DNA from: Candidatus Rhodoluna planktonica
Lineage (GTDB): Bacteria; Actinomycetota; Actinomycetes; Actinomycetales; Microbacteriaceae
Assembly (NCBI RefSeq): GCF_001854225.1
Contig: NZ_CP015208.1
Span: forward strand, 62,001 to 126,000
Direction of reading: 5' to 3'
Length of the DNA: 64,000 bases
Shown here in pieces: positions 8,725-17,244 of the stretch (positions are counted from its first letter, which is position 1; each line of letters begins with the position of its first letter). Made by a program: the position numbers and the translations under genes. The notes under the pieces were generated by a model. The model was given only the letters and a program-made list of their open reading frames with translations. It did no database searches and had not been told where the DNA came from.

Positions 8725-9574
8725 TCTTGGATGAACCCAGATAAAGCGAAAACTCGAGAGCGATTCGAGCAACAATTTCGCCAACCTGATCTAGGTGCTG
8801 GCCGATTCTGGTTTTGGGCGCACTCACGTTTATTGCGCCAATTATTCGATTTGAATCATCGCGGATGGGCGCCGACGCACCTACTAGTCCCAGTTCAAAT
8901 TCTTCATCCACGGTTGCGTAGCCCTGATTTCGAATCACCTCTGCTTCACGATAAAGATCTTCCAGCGAGTTAATTTTTGATCTTGTTTGCGACTGCGATG
9001 CCGGAGGTAGGCCATTTGCCAGCGGGCTGCCAATAACCGGCTGAATGATCAAGCTGTCTTTCGAATGCTCTGCGTACCATTCGGCCAACTCTTCATTTGA
9101 CCAGTCGCTAATCAGTGCGCGACCCGAGGATGTCCGCAGCGCTGCCACGCTCACACCTTCCCAGCCCACACCCCGAAAGGCGTGGTTAGACATTTCGCTT
9201 TTCAGGGTGAGTGCGTTGCCGCCTCGCAAAACTACAAGGTGGGTGGTCTCGTGGGTTAGGTTCACCACTTTGCGCAAGAAACGCCCACTTTCTTGAACTA
9301 GGCGCGCCTCGGCTGTTCTTGAAGCTAAAGCATAAAGCTGAAAACCAAGTTGATATTTAGAGCCGTTTCGCTCGCGCTGCACAAATCCAGCTTCGGCCAG
9401 AGTGGCCAAGGTTCTTGAAATTTGCCCCTTATCGCGCCCAGTCATTTCTGATACGCGGGTCACCCCAAGGCCCTGATTGGCCAAGGCCTCAGGTGTTGAT
9501 AACGCCTCTAGTACCTCTAAATCGCGGCGCAAACCCGATGAATTCAATCGTTGTTTGTTCGTTGAAGTTACCAT
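8714..9574 (-). CDS. IclR-family transcriptional regulator
   Basis: A 286-residue DNA-binding regulator. Residues about 15-75 form the winged helix-turn-helix, with [20 protein letters not shown] as the HTH. The remainder is an IclR effector domain, with [20 protein letters not shown] and the C-terminal [20 protein letters not shown]. It is divergent from the ABC/Fae operon and probably senses the imported compound or a catabolite of it. A 6-5-6 inverted repeat in the shared promoter is a candidate binding site. Confidence 0.92.
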   Translation of the reverse strand: MVTSTNKQRLNSSGLRRDLEVLEALSTPEALANQGLGVTRVSEMTGRDKGQISRTLATLAEAGFVQRERNGSKYQLGFQLYALASRTAEARLVQESGRFLRKVVNLTHETTHLVVLRGGNALTLKSEMSNHAFRGVGWEGVSVAALRTSSGRALISDWSNEELAEWYAEHSKDSLIIQPVIGSPLANGLPPASQSQTRSKINSLEDLYREAEVIRNQGYATVDEEFELGLVGASAPIRDDSNRIIGAINVSAPKTRIGQHLDQVGEIVARIALEFSLYLGSSKIRA

Positions 9575-9610
9575 CGGCCGCGTCCTTTATCTGATTGTTA
9601 TTAGATTTTG

Positions 9611-9647
9611 TTGACATACTAGCAACTCTCGTTGCGACATACGCAAC
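9611..9647. promoter_or_regulatory. Divergent promoter with candidate IclR operator
   Basis: The 123-base gap between the IclR gene and the first permease gene holds a -35-like TTGACA (9611-9616) and the inverted repeat GTTGCG-ACATA-CGCAAC (9631-9647), which would cover the -10 region. No good -10 hexamer is seen apart from this repeat. The spacing suits repression or activation by the adjacent IclR protein. Confidence 0.55.
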
Positions 9648-9697
9648 AAAAATTTACTTTTGAGACCTATGCGAGTTGCTCACAGAGGAGGGCAGAA

Positions 9698-10360
9698 ATG
9701 GATTATGACCTCGGTTTAGTCATACCTTTCTGGATTAAGAAACTTGACGAAATTGTCGAGCTGTCAGTTGAGCACGTTGTGGTTGTTCTTATCTCGCTGG
9801 CAATTGCCTCGGCAATTGGTGTTGCTGTTGGCCTATTTGTTTGGAATAAACCAGTTGCCCGCTCAGCCTCTATCGCAACTGCGGGTGTCATTTTGACCAT
9901 TCCATCGATGGCCCTGCTCACCATCTTGATTCCTATCATGGGCTTGGGTTGGCTGCCAACAGTTTTTGCCCTCAGCATTTACTCGTTGCTGCCAATTGTT
10001 CGAAACACTGTGGTTGGTCTACGCGAGGTCGATCCTGCAGTTGTTGAATCTGCTCGCGGCATGGGCATGAGTGACTTCCGAATTTTGATGACCATTCAGT
10101 TCCCTATTGCTTGGCCAGTAATTCTTACCGGTCTGCGAGTTGCTGCTCAGCTCGCTGTCGGTATTGCAGCAATTGCGGCTTATGTTGCCGGTCCAGGTAT
10201 GGGGGCATACATCTTCAAGGGTCTTTCAATGCTTGGTGCCGCGAATGCGCTCAACTTCGCTCTAACCGGCACTTTGGTAATTATTTTGATCGCCCTGCTT
10301 TTTGACGCGCTTTTCATCATTGTCAATCGACTAACTACATCAAGGGGTATCCGTGCCTAA
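9698..10360 (+). CDS. Quaternary-amine-type ABC importer permease (OpuCB-like)
   Basis: A 220-residue membrane protein with about five to six helices, of the ProW/OpuCB family that moves glycine betaine, choline and related compounds. The cytoplasmic EAA-type loop reads ESARGMGMSDFRILMTIQFPIAWPVI. I start at the ATG at 9698, preceded by GAGGAGGG. A longer reading from 9632 would enter the inverted repeat in the promoter. It overlaps the ATPase gene by 8 bases. Confidence 0.88.
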   Translation: MDYDLGLVIPFWIKKLDEIVELSVEHVVVVLISLAIASAIGVAVGLFVWNKPVARSASIATAGVILTIPSMALLTILIPIMGLGWLPTVFALSIYSLLPIVRNTVVGLREVDPAVVESARGMGMSDFRILMTIQFPIAWPVILTGLRVAAQLAVGIAAIAAYVAGPGMGAYIFKGLSMLGAANALNFALTGTLVIILIALLFDALFIIVNRLTTSRGIRA

Positions 10361-11354
10361 TACAAACACCACCGGCGCCAGTATTGAACTCATCAATGTC
10401 ACCAAGACCTACCCAAATCAGCCGGTAGCAGCCGTTGAAAACTTCTCGATGAGCATCAACCCGGGTGAGTTAATTATGTTGGTTGGCCCTTCAGGCTGCG
10501 GTAAGACCACCACCATGAAGATGATCAACCGCATCATCGAACCAACCTCGGGTTCAATTTTGATTGATGGCGAAGATGTTTTGTCGCTCAACCAAAACAC
10601 GTTGCGTCGCCGCATCGGTTACGTAATTCAGCAAATTGGTTTGTTTCCCCACATGACTATTGAAGAAAACGTTGCGGTTGTGCCAAACCTGCTGGGCTGG
10701 GACAAGACAAAAATCAAGTCTCGAGTAGAAGAGCTGCTTGCTCTGGTTGAACTGGACCCGGCAAAATTTGCTAAACGCTACCCAAAGCAACTTTCGGGCG
10801 GACAACAGCAGCGTGTCGGGGTAGCTCGTGCGTTGGCCGCCGACCCTCCGGTAATGCTCATGGATGAGCCATTCGGTGCTACCGACCCAATCACCCGTGA
10901 AAAACTGCAAGACGAATTCTTAAAGCTGCAGGCAACAATCGGCAAAACTATCGTCTTCGTTACTCACGACTTTGATGAAGCAATAAAACTAGGCGATCGA
11001 ATTGCGGTTCTTAGCGAGCGTTCGCAAATTGCTCAATTCGACACCCCAGCTAACATTTTGGCCAGCCCCGCAAACGACTATGTCAGCTCATTTATCGGTG
11101 AAGCGGCAGCAATTAAGCGACTTGCACTGCTGCCGGTAAACCAGGCCAAGTTGGGTGCTGCAGTTTCAAATTCTCACCTCAGCGTAGGCATTGATGAAAA
11201 CTTGCGCGAGGCACTAGACCACATCGTGCTAAATGGTGGCTCGCCAGTTGCAGTTACCGATGCAAACGGCAAAACCGTGGGTTCGATTTCGGTTGCCGAA
11301 ATCGCCAACGCATTGGGTGCAGAGGTGCCAAACCTAAAGGCAGCTGGGAAGTAA
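10353..11354 (+). CDS. Quaternary-amine-type ABC importer ATPase (OpuCA/ProV-like)
   Basis: A 333-residue ABC ATPase that powers the importer. It shows Walker A GPSGCGKTT, the signature LSGGQQQR, Walker B VMLMDEPFGATDP and the switch His in VFVTHDFDEA. The C-terminal 90 residues form a CBS-like regulatory segment (VGIDENLREALDHIVLNGGSPVAVTDANG), as in OpuCA, where CBS modules respond to ionic strength. Only one such segment is apparent. Its GTG start lies inside the permease gene. Confidence 0.9.
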   Translation: MPNTNTTGASIELINVTKTYPNQPVAAVENFSMSINPGELIMLVGPSGCGKTTTMKMINRIIEPTSGSILIDGEDVLSLNQNTLRRRIGYVIQQIGLFPHMTIEENVAVVPNLLGWDKTKIKSRVEELLALVELDPAKFAKRYPKQLSGGQQQRVGVARALAADPPVMLMDEPFGATDPITREKLQDEFLKLQATIGKTIVFVTHDFDEAIKLGDRIAVLSERSQIAQFDTPANILASPANDYVSSFIGEAAAIKRLALLPVNQAKLGAAVSNSHLSVGIDENLREALDHIVLNGGSPVAVTDANGKTVGSISVAEIANALGAEVPNLKAAGK

Positions 11355-11356
11355 AG

Positions 11357-12145
11357 ATGAGCATTCAAGCTGCGTCAGACGTCTCGACGTCTTATAGCCA
11401 ACCCTCAAGCCGTGAAGGGAAGTACTTCACTGCTAAAAGATTCGGCACTCCACTTTTGGTAGTTGCGGCCTTAGGTGCGCTGTTGGTTTTCCTTTATCTT
11501 CGTGGCGAACCTGATGCGATTGAGGCTTTTGCTCTGAACTGGGAGTACATCTTGGCTCGAGTTGACGAGCATATTCGCCTGTCAATTTCGGCAGCGTTGC
11601 TGGTGGCGGCGATAGCAATTCCAGCCGGCATACTTGCCAGTCGTTCAGACAACAGAGTCATTCGAAACATTGTGATTGGTTTCGGAAACATCGGACAGGC
11701 CACCCCAGCAGTCGGCGTGATTATCTTGCTGGCGTTGGTAATTGGCATTGGGTGGGGAACCGCAATCATTGCTTTGGTTTTCTATGGACTCTTGCCTGTG
11801 ATTCGAAACACGATGGTGGGTATCTCGCAAATCAACCCATCAATCATCGAGTCGGCTCGAGGAATGGGCATGACCGGTGGTCAAATTTTGCGCAAGATCG
11901 AGTTGCCTTTGGCGGTGCCAGTTATTTTGGCCGGCTTTAGAACAACTCTTGTTTTCAGTGTTGGTGTGGCAACAATTGCCACATTCATCAATGCCGGTGG
12001 TTTGGGGGAGGTTTTGGTGGTGGGCCTAAAGCTCTCCCGCGAAGCCGTAACACTCACCGGTGCAGTTGTGGTTTCATGCATCGCCCTAATGATGGACTGG
12101 CTTGCCGGCCTGATTGAAGACCTGCTGAAACCTAAAGGGGTATGA
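11357..12145 (+). CDS. Quaternary-amine-type ABC importer permease (OpuCD-like)
   Basis: A 262-residue permease paralogous to the one at 9698. It has an N-terminal cytoplasmic extension, a first helix near residues 34-50 and about five more helices. The coupling loop ESARGMGMTGGQILRKIELPLAVPVI closely matches that of its partner. Two permeases, an ATPase with CBS and a binding protein is the OpuC/OsmU layout. The ATG is 2 bases after the ATPase stop. Confidence 0.88.
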   Translation: MSIQAASDVSTSYSQPSSREGKYFTAKRFGTPLLVVAALGALLVFLYLRGEPDAIEAFALNWEYILARVDEHIRLSISAALLVAAIAIPAGILASRSDNRVIRNIVIGFGNIGQATPAVGVIILLALVIGIGWGTAIIALVFYGLLPVIRNTMVGISQINPSIIESARGMGMTGGQILRKIELPLAVPVILAGFRTTLVFSVGVATIATFINAGGLGEVLVVGLKLSREAVTLTGAVVVSCIALMMDWLAGLIEDLLKPKGV

Positions 12146-12189
12146 GTTCAAACGAACTCAAACTAATCACCTAAATATAAGGAGCAGTA

Positions 12190-13122
12190 ATGAAGAGCAG
12201 TCTTAAGGCTGTAATGGTTTCGGCATCACTTGTCGCAAGCCTTGCATTGGCAGGATGTGCTCCTGCTGCAGAAGAGCCAACCGAAGAAGCAATGCCGCTT
12301 ACCGGACTAACTGGTGTTGTGGGTGCAAAGGACTTTTCTGAGCAGTACATCCTAGGTAACATGGTCAGCTTGTTGCTAAACGAGAACGGCGCTGACACCA
12401 CGTATCAGACCATCGTTGGTTCGGCTAACGTGCGCACCGCACTAGAGTCAGACGAATTCATGGGTTACTGGGAGTACACCGGAACTTCATGGTTGGCATA
12501 CAACGAGCAGGACGCACCAGTTAAGGGTGTTCAGGCTCAGTATGACGCTGTGAAAGAACTAGATGCTGCTAAGGGAATTGCTTGGCTAGACGGTGCTGCC
12601 GTAAACAACACCTACGCATTCGCAATCCGCTCAGAAAAGGCTGCCGAACTGGGCATTGACTCACTTTCAGACATCGCCGCACTTCCAGCTGCCGAGCAGA
12701 CTTTCTGTGTTGAGTCAGAGTTTGCATCTCGTCCAGATGGTTGGGAAGGCTTGAAGGCTGCTTATGGCCTAACCAACGCCAAGACCGTAACCCTAGACAC
12801 TGGTGCAATCTACTCGGTAACCGACAAAGGTGAAGAGTGTAACTTCGGTGAGGTTTTCGCAACCGACGGCCGCATCAAGGCTCTTGACCTAAAGGTTATG
12901 GCTGACGACAAAGAGTACTTCCCTGTTTACCAGGTCGGCTTCACTTTGAAGCAGTCAACTCTTGACGCTTACCCAGCGATTGCCGAGGTAATCAACAAGC
13001 TAACCGCTTTGCTAACCGATGAAATCATGCAGGAGCTAAACGCTAAGGCAGACGTAGACGGTGAAGATCCAGAGGACATCGCTCGCGAGTTCTTGGTCAG
13101 CAAGGGTCTAATCAAGGGTTAA
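12190..13122 (+). CDS. Substrate-binding lipoprotein of the quaternary-amine ABC importer (OpuCC/OsmX-like)
   Basis: A 310-residue lipoprotein with an N-terminal signal and lipobox LALAGC, so it is anchored outside the membrane. GAKDFSEQYILGNMVSLLLN and YWEYTGTSWL are typical of OsmX/OpuCC binding proteins, in which aromatic residues cage a quaternary ammonium group. The family identity suggests a betaine-like or other amine ligand. The catabolic genes that follow raise the alternative that the ligand is a growth substrate and not an osmolyte. Confidence 0.88.
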   Translation: MKSSLKAVMVSASLVASLALAGCAPAAEEPTEEAMPLTGLTGVVGAKDFSEQYILGNMVSLLLNENGADTTYQTIVGSANVRTALESDEFMGYWEYTGTSWLAYNEQDAPVKGVQAQYDAVKELDAAKGIAWLDGAAVNNTYAFAIRSEKAAELGIDSLSDIAALPAAEQTFCVESEFASRPDGWEGLKAAYGLTNAKTVTLDTGAIYSVTDKGEECNFGEVFATDGRIKALDLKVMADDKEYFPVYQVGFTLKQSTLDAYPAIAEVINKLTALLTDEIMQELNAKADVDGEDPEDIAREFLVSKGLIKG

Positions 13123-13167
13123 TTTCAAAACCTAAGCAATAAACGTGAAACTGAGAGGTACTTCAAG

Positions 13168-13665
13168 ATGCAAATAGGCGAATCATTCGTTGGCGAAGGC
13201 GTAAACGCCGCGCACATCAACACCGTCTTCGGACATCGTGAAGGACCAGCGGGAGTGGCTTGGGCCACAGCTCTAGCCACTCCCTCTCAGGGGCACGTTC
13301 CTTATGTGGTTGTTCTAAAACCGTCGCTACCGGTAAAGCCGCTCACTTTATTTGTGACCAAGGCTGCACCTGCAAGCGACTCGCACGGAACAATGATTTG
13401 GGGTCCGGCTCAGGCCGGCGTTGCCGGTGGTGTGGCCGACGCAGTTGCTGAAGGTCACATCAAAGCCGAAGATCTAGACAACTCAGTAATCATCACTGCG
13501 GTATGGGTTAACCCGGTTGCCGATGATGCCGATGCCGTTTATCGCAACAACCGCGAGGCAACGCGTAACGCGCTCGCTAACGGAGCTCTTAAGCTTCCTG
13601 CAATTAAAGATGTGCTCGATAACCGCGAGTTGCCACACAACCCTTACTACACAGCCAAGGACTAA
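13168..13665 (+). CDS. Formaldehyde-activating enzyme (Fae) homologue
   Basis: A 165-residue protein of the Fae family. True Fae condenses formaldehyde with tetrahydromethanopterin to methylene-H4MPT. It opens with QIGESFVGEGVNAAHINTVFG, containing the conserved His16 region, and continues with GHVPYVVVLKPSLPVKP, then GTMIWGPAQAGVAGGVADAV and VIITAVWVNP. These are aligned in order and at family length. No other methanopterin-pathway gene is in this window and Microbacteriaceae are not known for that cofactor, so a related reaction on another aldehyde or pterin is quite possible. It sits between the importer and the enolase-superfamily gene. Confidence 0.85.
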   Translation: MQIGESFVGEGVNAAHINTVFGHREGPAGVAWATALATPSQGHVPYVVVLKPSLPVKPLTLFVTKAAPASDSHGTMIWGPAQAGVAGGVADAVAEGHIKAEDLDNSVIITAVWVNPVADDADAVYRNNREATRNALANGALKLPAIKDVLDNRELPHNPYYTAKD

Positions 13666-13669
13666 AACG

Positions 13670-14773
13670 TTGAAAATCACCGACATCAAATTAACCCGGA
13701 TGCGTTTGCCGTTGGATCCGCCATTCAACGCTGCCTGGGATCCGAATCCTCGTCGCGAATTTACCGCCACTTTGGTGACTGTCGAGACAGATCAGGGTGT
13801 TACCGGCTATGGTTCGGGTGACACTATGGATGGCTTTGATGCCTACCAACACCTTTTTATTGGCACCAACCCGCTTGAAATTTTGAACCAGGTCAAGCGC
13901 ATTGAAACCATCAACTTCCACGGAGGGCGCTACTGGCCACTAGAAGTTGCCCTCTGGGACATCATCGGTAAAGTTGCCGGGCTTCCGGTGGCAACTCTCT
14001 TCGGTGGTGCCCAAAACAAGATTGATGCTTATGCATCTTCGGGTGAGTTAAAAGCTCCAGCAGCTCGCGCAGATGCCGCAGTAGCTGCCAAAGAACTTGG
14101 CTTCAAGGCCATGAAGATTCGTATTGCTAGAGACCGACTGGTTGAGGGTATTGCCAGCGTTCGTGCTGCCCGCGAAGCAGTTGGTGCAGATTTCGATCTT
14201 ATGGTCGACATGAACCAAATGTGGCGCATGTCCGGAGACATCGAGCCAGCTTTGCCTTTGGCCAAGGTGCACTCGGTGGCAAAAGAGCTTCACGAGCTTG
14301 GTGTGCTTTGGGTTGAAGAGCCACTTCCTCAAGCCGATATCCCTGGCATGAAGCGGGTACGTTCCGAGGTTGGAATCCAGGTTTCTGGAGGCGAGATGGT
14401 GCGTAGCATTGGCGAATTAGCCCACCTCATCGAAAACGACGCATTAGACATTTATCAGCCAGATGTAGTTTTGGCGGTGGGTATGTTGCGAGCTCGCCAG
14501 GTTGCAGAAGCAGCAGCCCTTAAGCACCGTCAGTTCACTCCGCACTCCTGGACAAACGGTCTTGGTGTGCTAGCTAACCTGCATGTTGTTTGCGGCGTCG
14601 GCGGCGGGCCATATTTCGAATTTCCTTTCGACCCTCCTGGCTGGACAGTTGAGCGACGCGACTTCTTCATCAAGCCGGTTAACGTCAACCGCGAGGGTCA
14701 GGTAATGGTGCCGGACGCTGCCGGTTTGGGAGTCGAGATCGACTTCGACGCGGTTAAACGTTTCACCATCTAA
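13670..14773 (+). CDS. Enolase-superfamily (mandelate racemase-like) dehydratase/epimerase
   Basis: A 367-residue enzyme with an N-terminal capping domain and a TIM barrel. Expected active-site residues are visible: K149-x-R151, metal ligands D180, E216 and E242, and a His-Asp type base with D265 and H292 in FTPHSW. This fits the mandelate-racemase subgroup, many of whose members dehydrate acid sugars. The Arg in K-x-R differs from the common K-x-K. The TTG at 13670 is chosen because it begins MKITDIKLTRM, the usual family start, and AAGGAC precedes it. It lies 4 bases after the Fae homologue. Confidence 0.85.
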   Translation: MKITDIKLTRMRLPLDPPFNAAWDPNPRREFTATLVTVETDQGVTGYGSGDTMDGFDAYQHLFIGTNPLEILNQVKRIETINFHGGRYWPLEVALWDIIGKVAGLPVATLFGGAQNKIDAYASSGELKAPAARADAAVAAKELGFKAMKIRIARDRLVEGIASVRAAREAVGADFDLMVDMNQMWRMSGDIEPALPLAKVHSVAKELHELGVLWVEEPLPQADIPGMKRVRSEVGIQVSGGEMVRSIGELAHLIENDALDIYQPDVVLAVGMLRARQVAEAAALKHRQFTPHSWTNGLGVLANLHVVCGVGGGPYFEFPFDPPGWTVERRDFFIKPVNVNREGQVMVPDAAGLGVEIDFDAVKRFTI

Positions 14774-14789
14774 TCGAATCGAGTTTTGA

Positions 14790-16304
14790 ATGCTAACCAC
14801 AGAACAGTGGATTGAGCGGGCTAAAAACCTGCGCCCGAAAGCCGACTTATTCATCGACGGCAAGTTTGTTTCAGCCGTTTCGGGTAAGCGTTTTGACACC
14901 CTTGCCCCGCGCGACGGTTCGGTAATCACCACGGTTGCCCGAGGTGATGGTGCCGATGTTGATGCCGCGGCGCGCTCGGCGGCAAAAGCTTTTGAATCAG
15001 GTGTTTGGTCAAAGACCGATCCAAGACACCGACAGGCGATCTTGACCAAATTTTCCGACTTAATTTTGGCTAATCGCGAAGAGTTGGCACTGCTCGAGTC
15101 AATCGAAACCGGCCACCCAATTGGCGATGCCATGAACGTGGATGTGCCTTCGGCCGCTAGAAGTTTCCGCTGGTATGCCGAAGCACTAGACAAAATATAC
15201 GACGAGGTTGCCCCGGCACCTCGAACTGCCCTGACCTTGATTACCCGAGAGCCGCTGGGTGTAATCGGTGCTGTTGTGCCGTGGAACTATCCGTTGATTA
15301 TTTCGGCTTGGAAACTTGCACCTGCGTTAGCCGCTGGAAACTCGGTGGTGCTCAAGCCTGCTGAAAACACCAACCTTGCTTCGCTGAGGTTGGCTGAACT
15401 AGCTTTTGAGGCTGGCTTGCCAGCGGGTGTGCTGAATGTGGTTACCGGTCTTGGTGCCGAAGCCGGTCAGGCTCTAGGTCGTCATCCGCTGGTTGACAAA
15501 ATAACCTTTACCGGCTCGCCCGCAGTTGGTCGCATGTTTCAAACCTATGCCGGTGAAACAAACGGCAAGCAGGTTGCTCTTGAACTTGGCGGAAAGTCGC
15601 CGCACATTGTTTTCGAGGATGTTGCCGATATTGATGCCTGTGCCGAAGCTGTTGCTTGGGGAATCTTCTACAACGCCGGTCAAACCTGCCACGGCGGTTC
15701 TCGACTTTTGGTGCATGAGAGTGTGCATGACCGTCTGATTGAAGCAACCATTAAAGTTGCCAAGCAACTAAAGATGGGTGACACCCTAGACCCAAGTACA
15801 CAAATAAGCGCAATTGTCAGCGAGCGCCAACTTGAACGTGTGCTCGGTTATCTAGACATAGCTAAAAATGAGAAGGTCGATTTTGCCTTGGGTGGCAATA
15901 GGGTTACTCCAGCTGAAGGCCTGGAAAAGGGCTATTTCGTTGAGCCAACAATTTTGACCAACGTTGATAACGCTGGTCGAATTGGCCAGGAAGAAATTTT
16001 TGGCCCGGTATTGGCAGTCACCAAATTTAAGAACACTGCTGAAGCCATCGAACTAGCAAACGCATCCGAATATGGTTTAGCCGCAAGCGTCTGGACTCAA
16101 GACCTTACTCGCGCTCACAAAGTGGTTCGCGAAGTTCGCGCCGGCACCGTTTGGGTAAACACTTTCGATGTTGCCGATATCATCGTGCCGTTTGGTGGCT
16201 TCAAAAACTCGGGATTTGGTCGCGACCGCTCACTGCACGCGCTTGATTCATACACTGCGCTAAAAACTACCTGGATCAACCTTGGTTCGGACGAACCTAA
16301 GTAA
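14790..16304 (+). CDS. NAD(P)-dependent aldehyde dehydrogenase
   Basis: A 504-residue ALDH-superfamily enzyme oxidising an aldehyde to the acid. Catalytic Cys300 lies in NAGQTCHGGSR and Glu265 in LELGG. PWNYPLIISAWKLAPALAAGN and FGGFKNSGFGRD are typical. The overall pattern is closest to betaine-aldehyde or gamma-aminobutyraldehyde dehydrogenases. It follows the enolase-superfamily gene by 16 bases in the same run of genes. Its aldehyde substrate is unknown. If the Fae homologue handles formaldehyde, this is not a dedicated formaldehyde dehydrogenase by sequence. Confidence 0.88.
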   Translation: MLTTEQWIERAKNLRPKADLFIDGKFVSAVSGKRFDTLAPRDGSVITTVARGDGADVDAAARSAAKAFESGVWSKTDPRHRQAILTKFSDLILANREELALLESIETGHPIGDAMNVDVPSAARSFRWYAEALDKIYDEVAPAPRTALTLITREPLGVIGAVVPWNYPLIISAWKLAPALAAGNSVVLKPAENTNLASLRLAELAFEAGLPAGVLNVVTGLGAEAGQALGRHPLVDKITFTGSPAVGRMFQTYAGETNGKQVALELGGKSPHIVFEDVADIDACAEAVAWGIFYNAGQTCHGGSRLLVHESVHDRLIEATIKVAKQLKMGDTLDPSTQISAIVSERQLERVLGYLDIAKNEKVDFALGGNRVTPAEGLEKGYFVEPTILTNVDNAGRIGQEEIFGPVLAVTKFKNTAEAIELANASEYGLAASVWTQDLTRAHKVVREVRAGTVWVNTFDVADIIVPFGGFKNSGFGRDRSLHALDSYTALKTTWINLGSDEPK

Positions 16305-16324
16305 TCACCCCAAGAAAGAAACCA

Positions 16325-17242
16325 ATGTTCACTAAAGACAACACCACCGTCGGATTTATCGGGCTCGGCAACATGGGTTCAGGTATGACCAAGAACCTAC
16401 AACTAAACGGTTTCAAACTGGTGGTGAACGATGTTCGCAAAGAGGCCGCCGAGACTCTGCTGGCCAACGGCGCCGAGTGGGCTAATTCACCAAAGGAAGT
16501 CGCCCAGCGCAGCGACATTGTGATCACAATGCTGCCAACACCGAAGCATGTTGATCTCGTAGCCATGGGTGAAAACGGAATTCTTGCAGGCATGACCGCC
16601 GGTGGTTACTGGGTGGACATGTCAACCTCGGTGCCTGAAGTTACAGAGCGTGCCCGCACCACTGAGGTTGGTAAAACCATTCACATTATGGATGCGCCAG
16701 TCAGCGGAATGTCCGTCGGCGCCGCAAACGGCAAGTTGCAAATTTTTGCCGGTGGAACAGCTGAAGAGTTTGCCAAAGTTTTGCCGGTGTTTGAGGCCAT
16801 GGGCGACTCGAAGAAGATTTTGCACGTTGGTAAAGCAGGTGCTGGCTATGCCGTGAAACTAGCCATCAATCAGCTTTGGTTTTCGCACCTCGTTGCCACC
16901 GCCGAGGTTATGGCTATTGGAGTGAAGGCCGGAGTAGATCTTGAGGTACTGCGCCAGTCGCTAATCGCCAGCCCGGCCAATTCTAATTTTGTTGAAAACG
17001 ATGTGCTTTCGGTTTTGAAGCACGGCGACTATGACGAAGGCTTTGCAATTGCTCTAGCCTGCAAAGACCTAGGGCTAGAAGTTGATCTGGCCCGTTCGGT
17101 TGGAGTACCGGTAGAGCTTTCTAGCTTGGTCGAGCAAATTTTCCGCCGCGCTAAAGCCCAGTACGGCGATCGCGCTGGTGAAATGACTCCGATGAAACTT
17201 TACGAAGACCTAATCGGTGAAAACCTAAGAATCCAGGCCTAA
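16325..17242 (+). CDS. Beta-hydroxyacid dehydrogenase (HIBADH/tartronate semialdehyde reductase family)
   Basis: A 305-residue NAD(P)-dependent oxidoreductase. The N-terminal Rossmann motif GFIGLGNMGSGM, the substrate motif DAPVSGMSVGAANGKL and the catalytic Lys178 in GYAVKLAINQ define the family, which interconverts 3-hydroxyacids and semialdehydes. Length is normal. Its place among two aldehyde dehydrogenases and an alcohol dehydrogenase suggests stepwise oxidation of a hydroxylated carbon chain, but the substrate is not assignable. Confidence 0.88.
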   Translation: MFTKDNTTVGFIGLGNMGSGMTKNLQLNGFKLVVNDVRKEAAETLLANGAEWANSPKEVAQRSDIVITMLPTPKHVDLVAMGENGILAGMTAGGYWVDMSTSVPEVTERARTTEVGKTIHIMDAPVSGMSVGAANGKLQIFAGGTAEEFAKVLPVFEAMGDSKKILHVGKAGAGYAVKLAINQLWFSHLVATAEVMAIGVKAGVDLEVLRQSLIASPANSNFVENDVLSVLKHGDYDEGFAIALACKDLGLEVDLARSVGVPVELSSLVEQIFRRAKAQYGDRAGEMTPMKLYEDLIGENLRIQA

Positions 17243-17244
17243 AA

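Noticed and set aside
14570-15193. 207-codon minus-strand frame across the enolase-ALDH junction
   Set aside because: It overlaps two well supported genes on the other strand and shows no recognisable domain or ribosome site.
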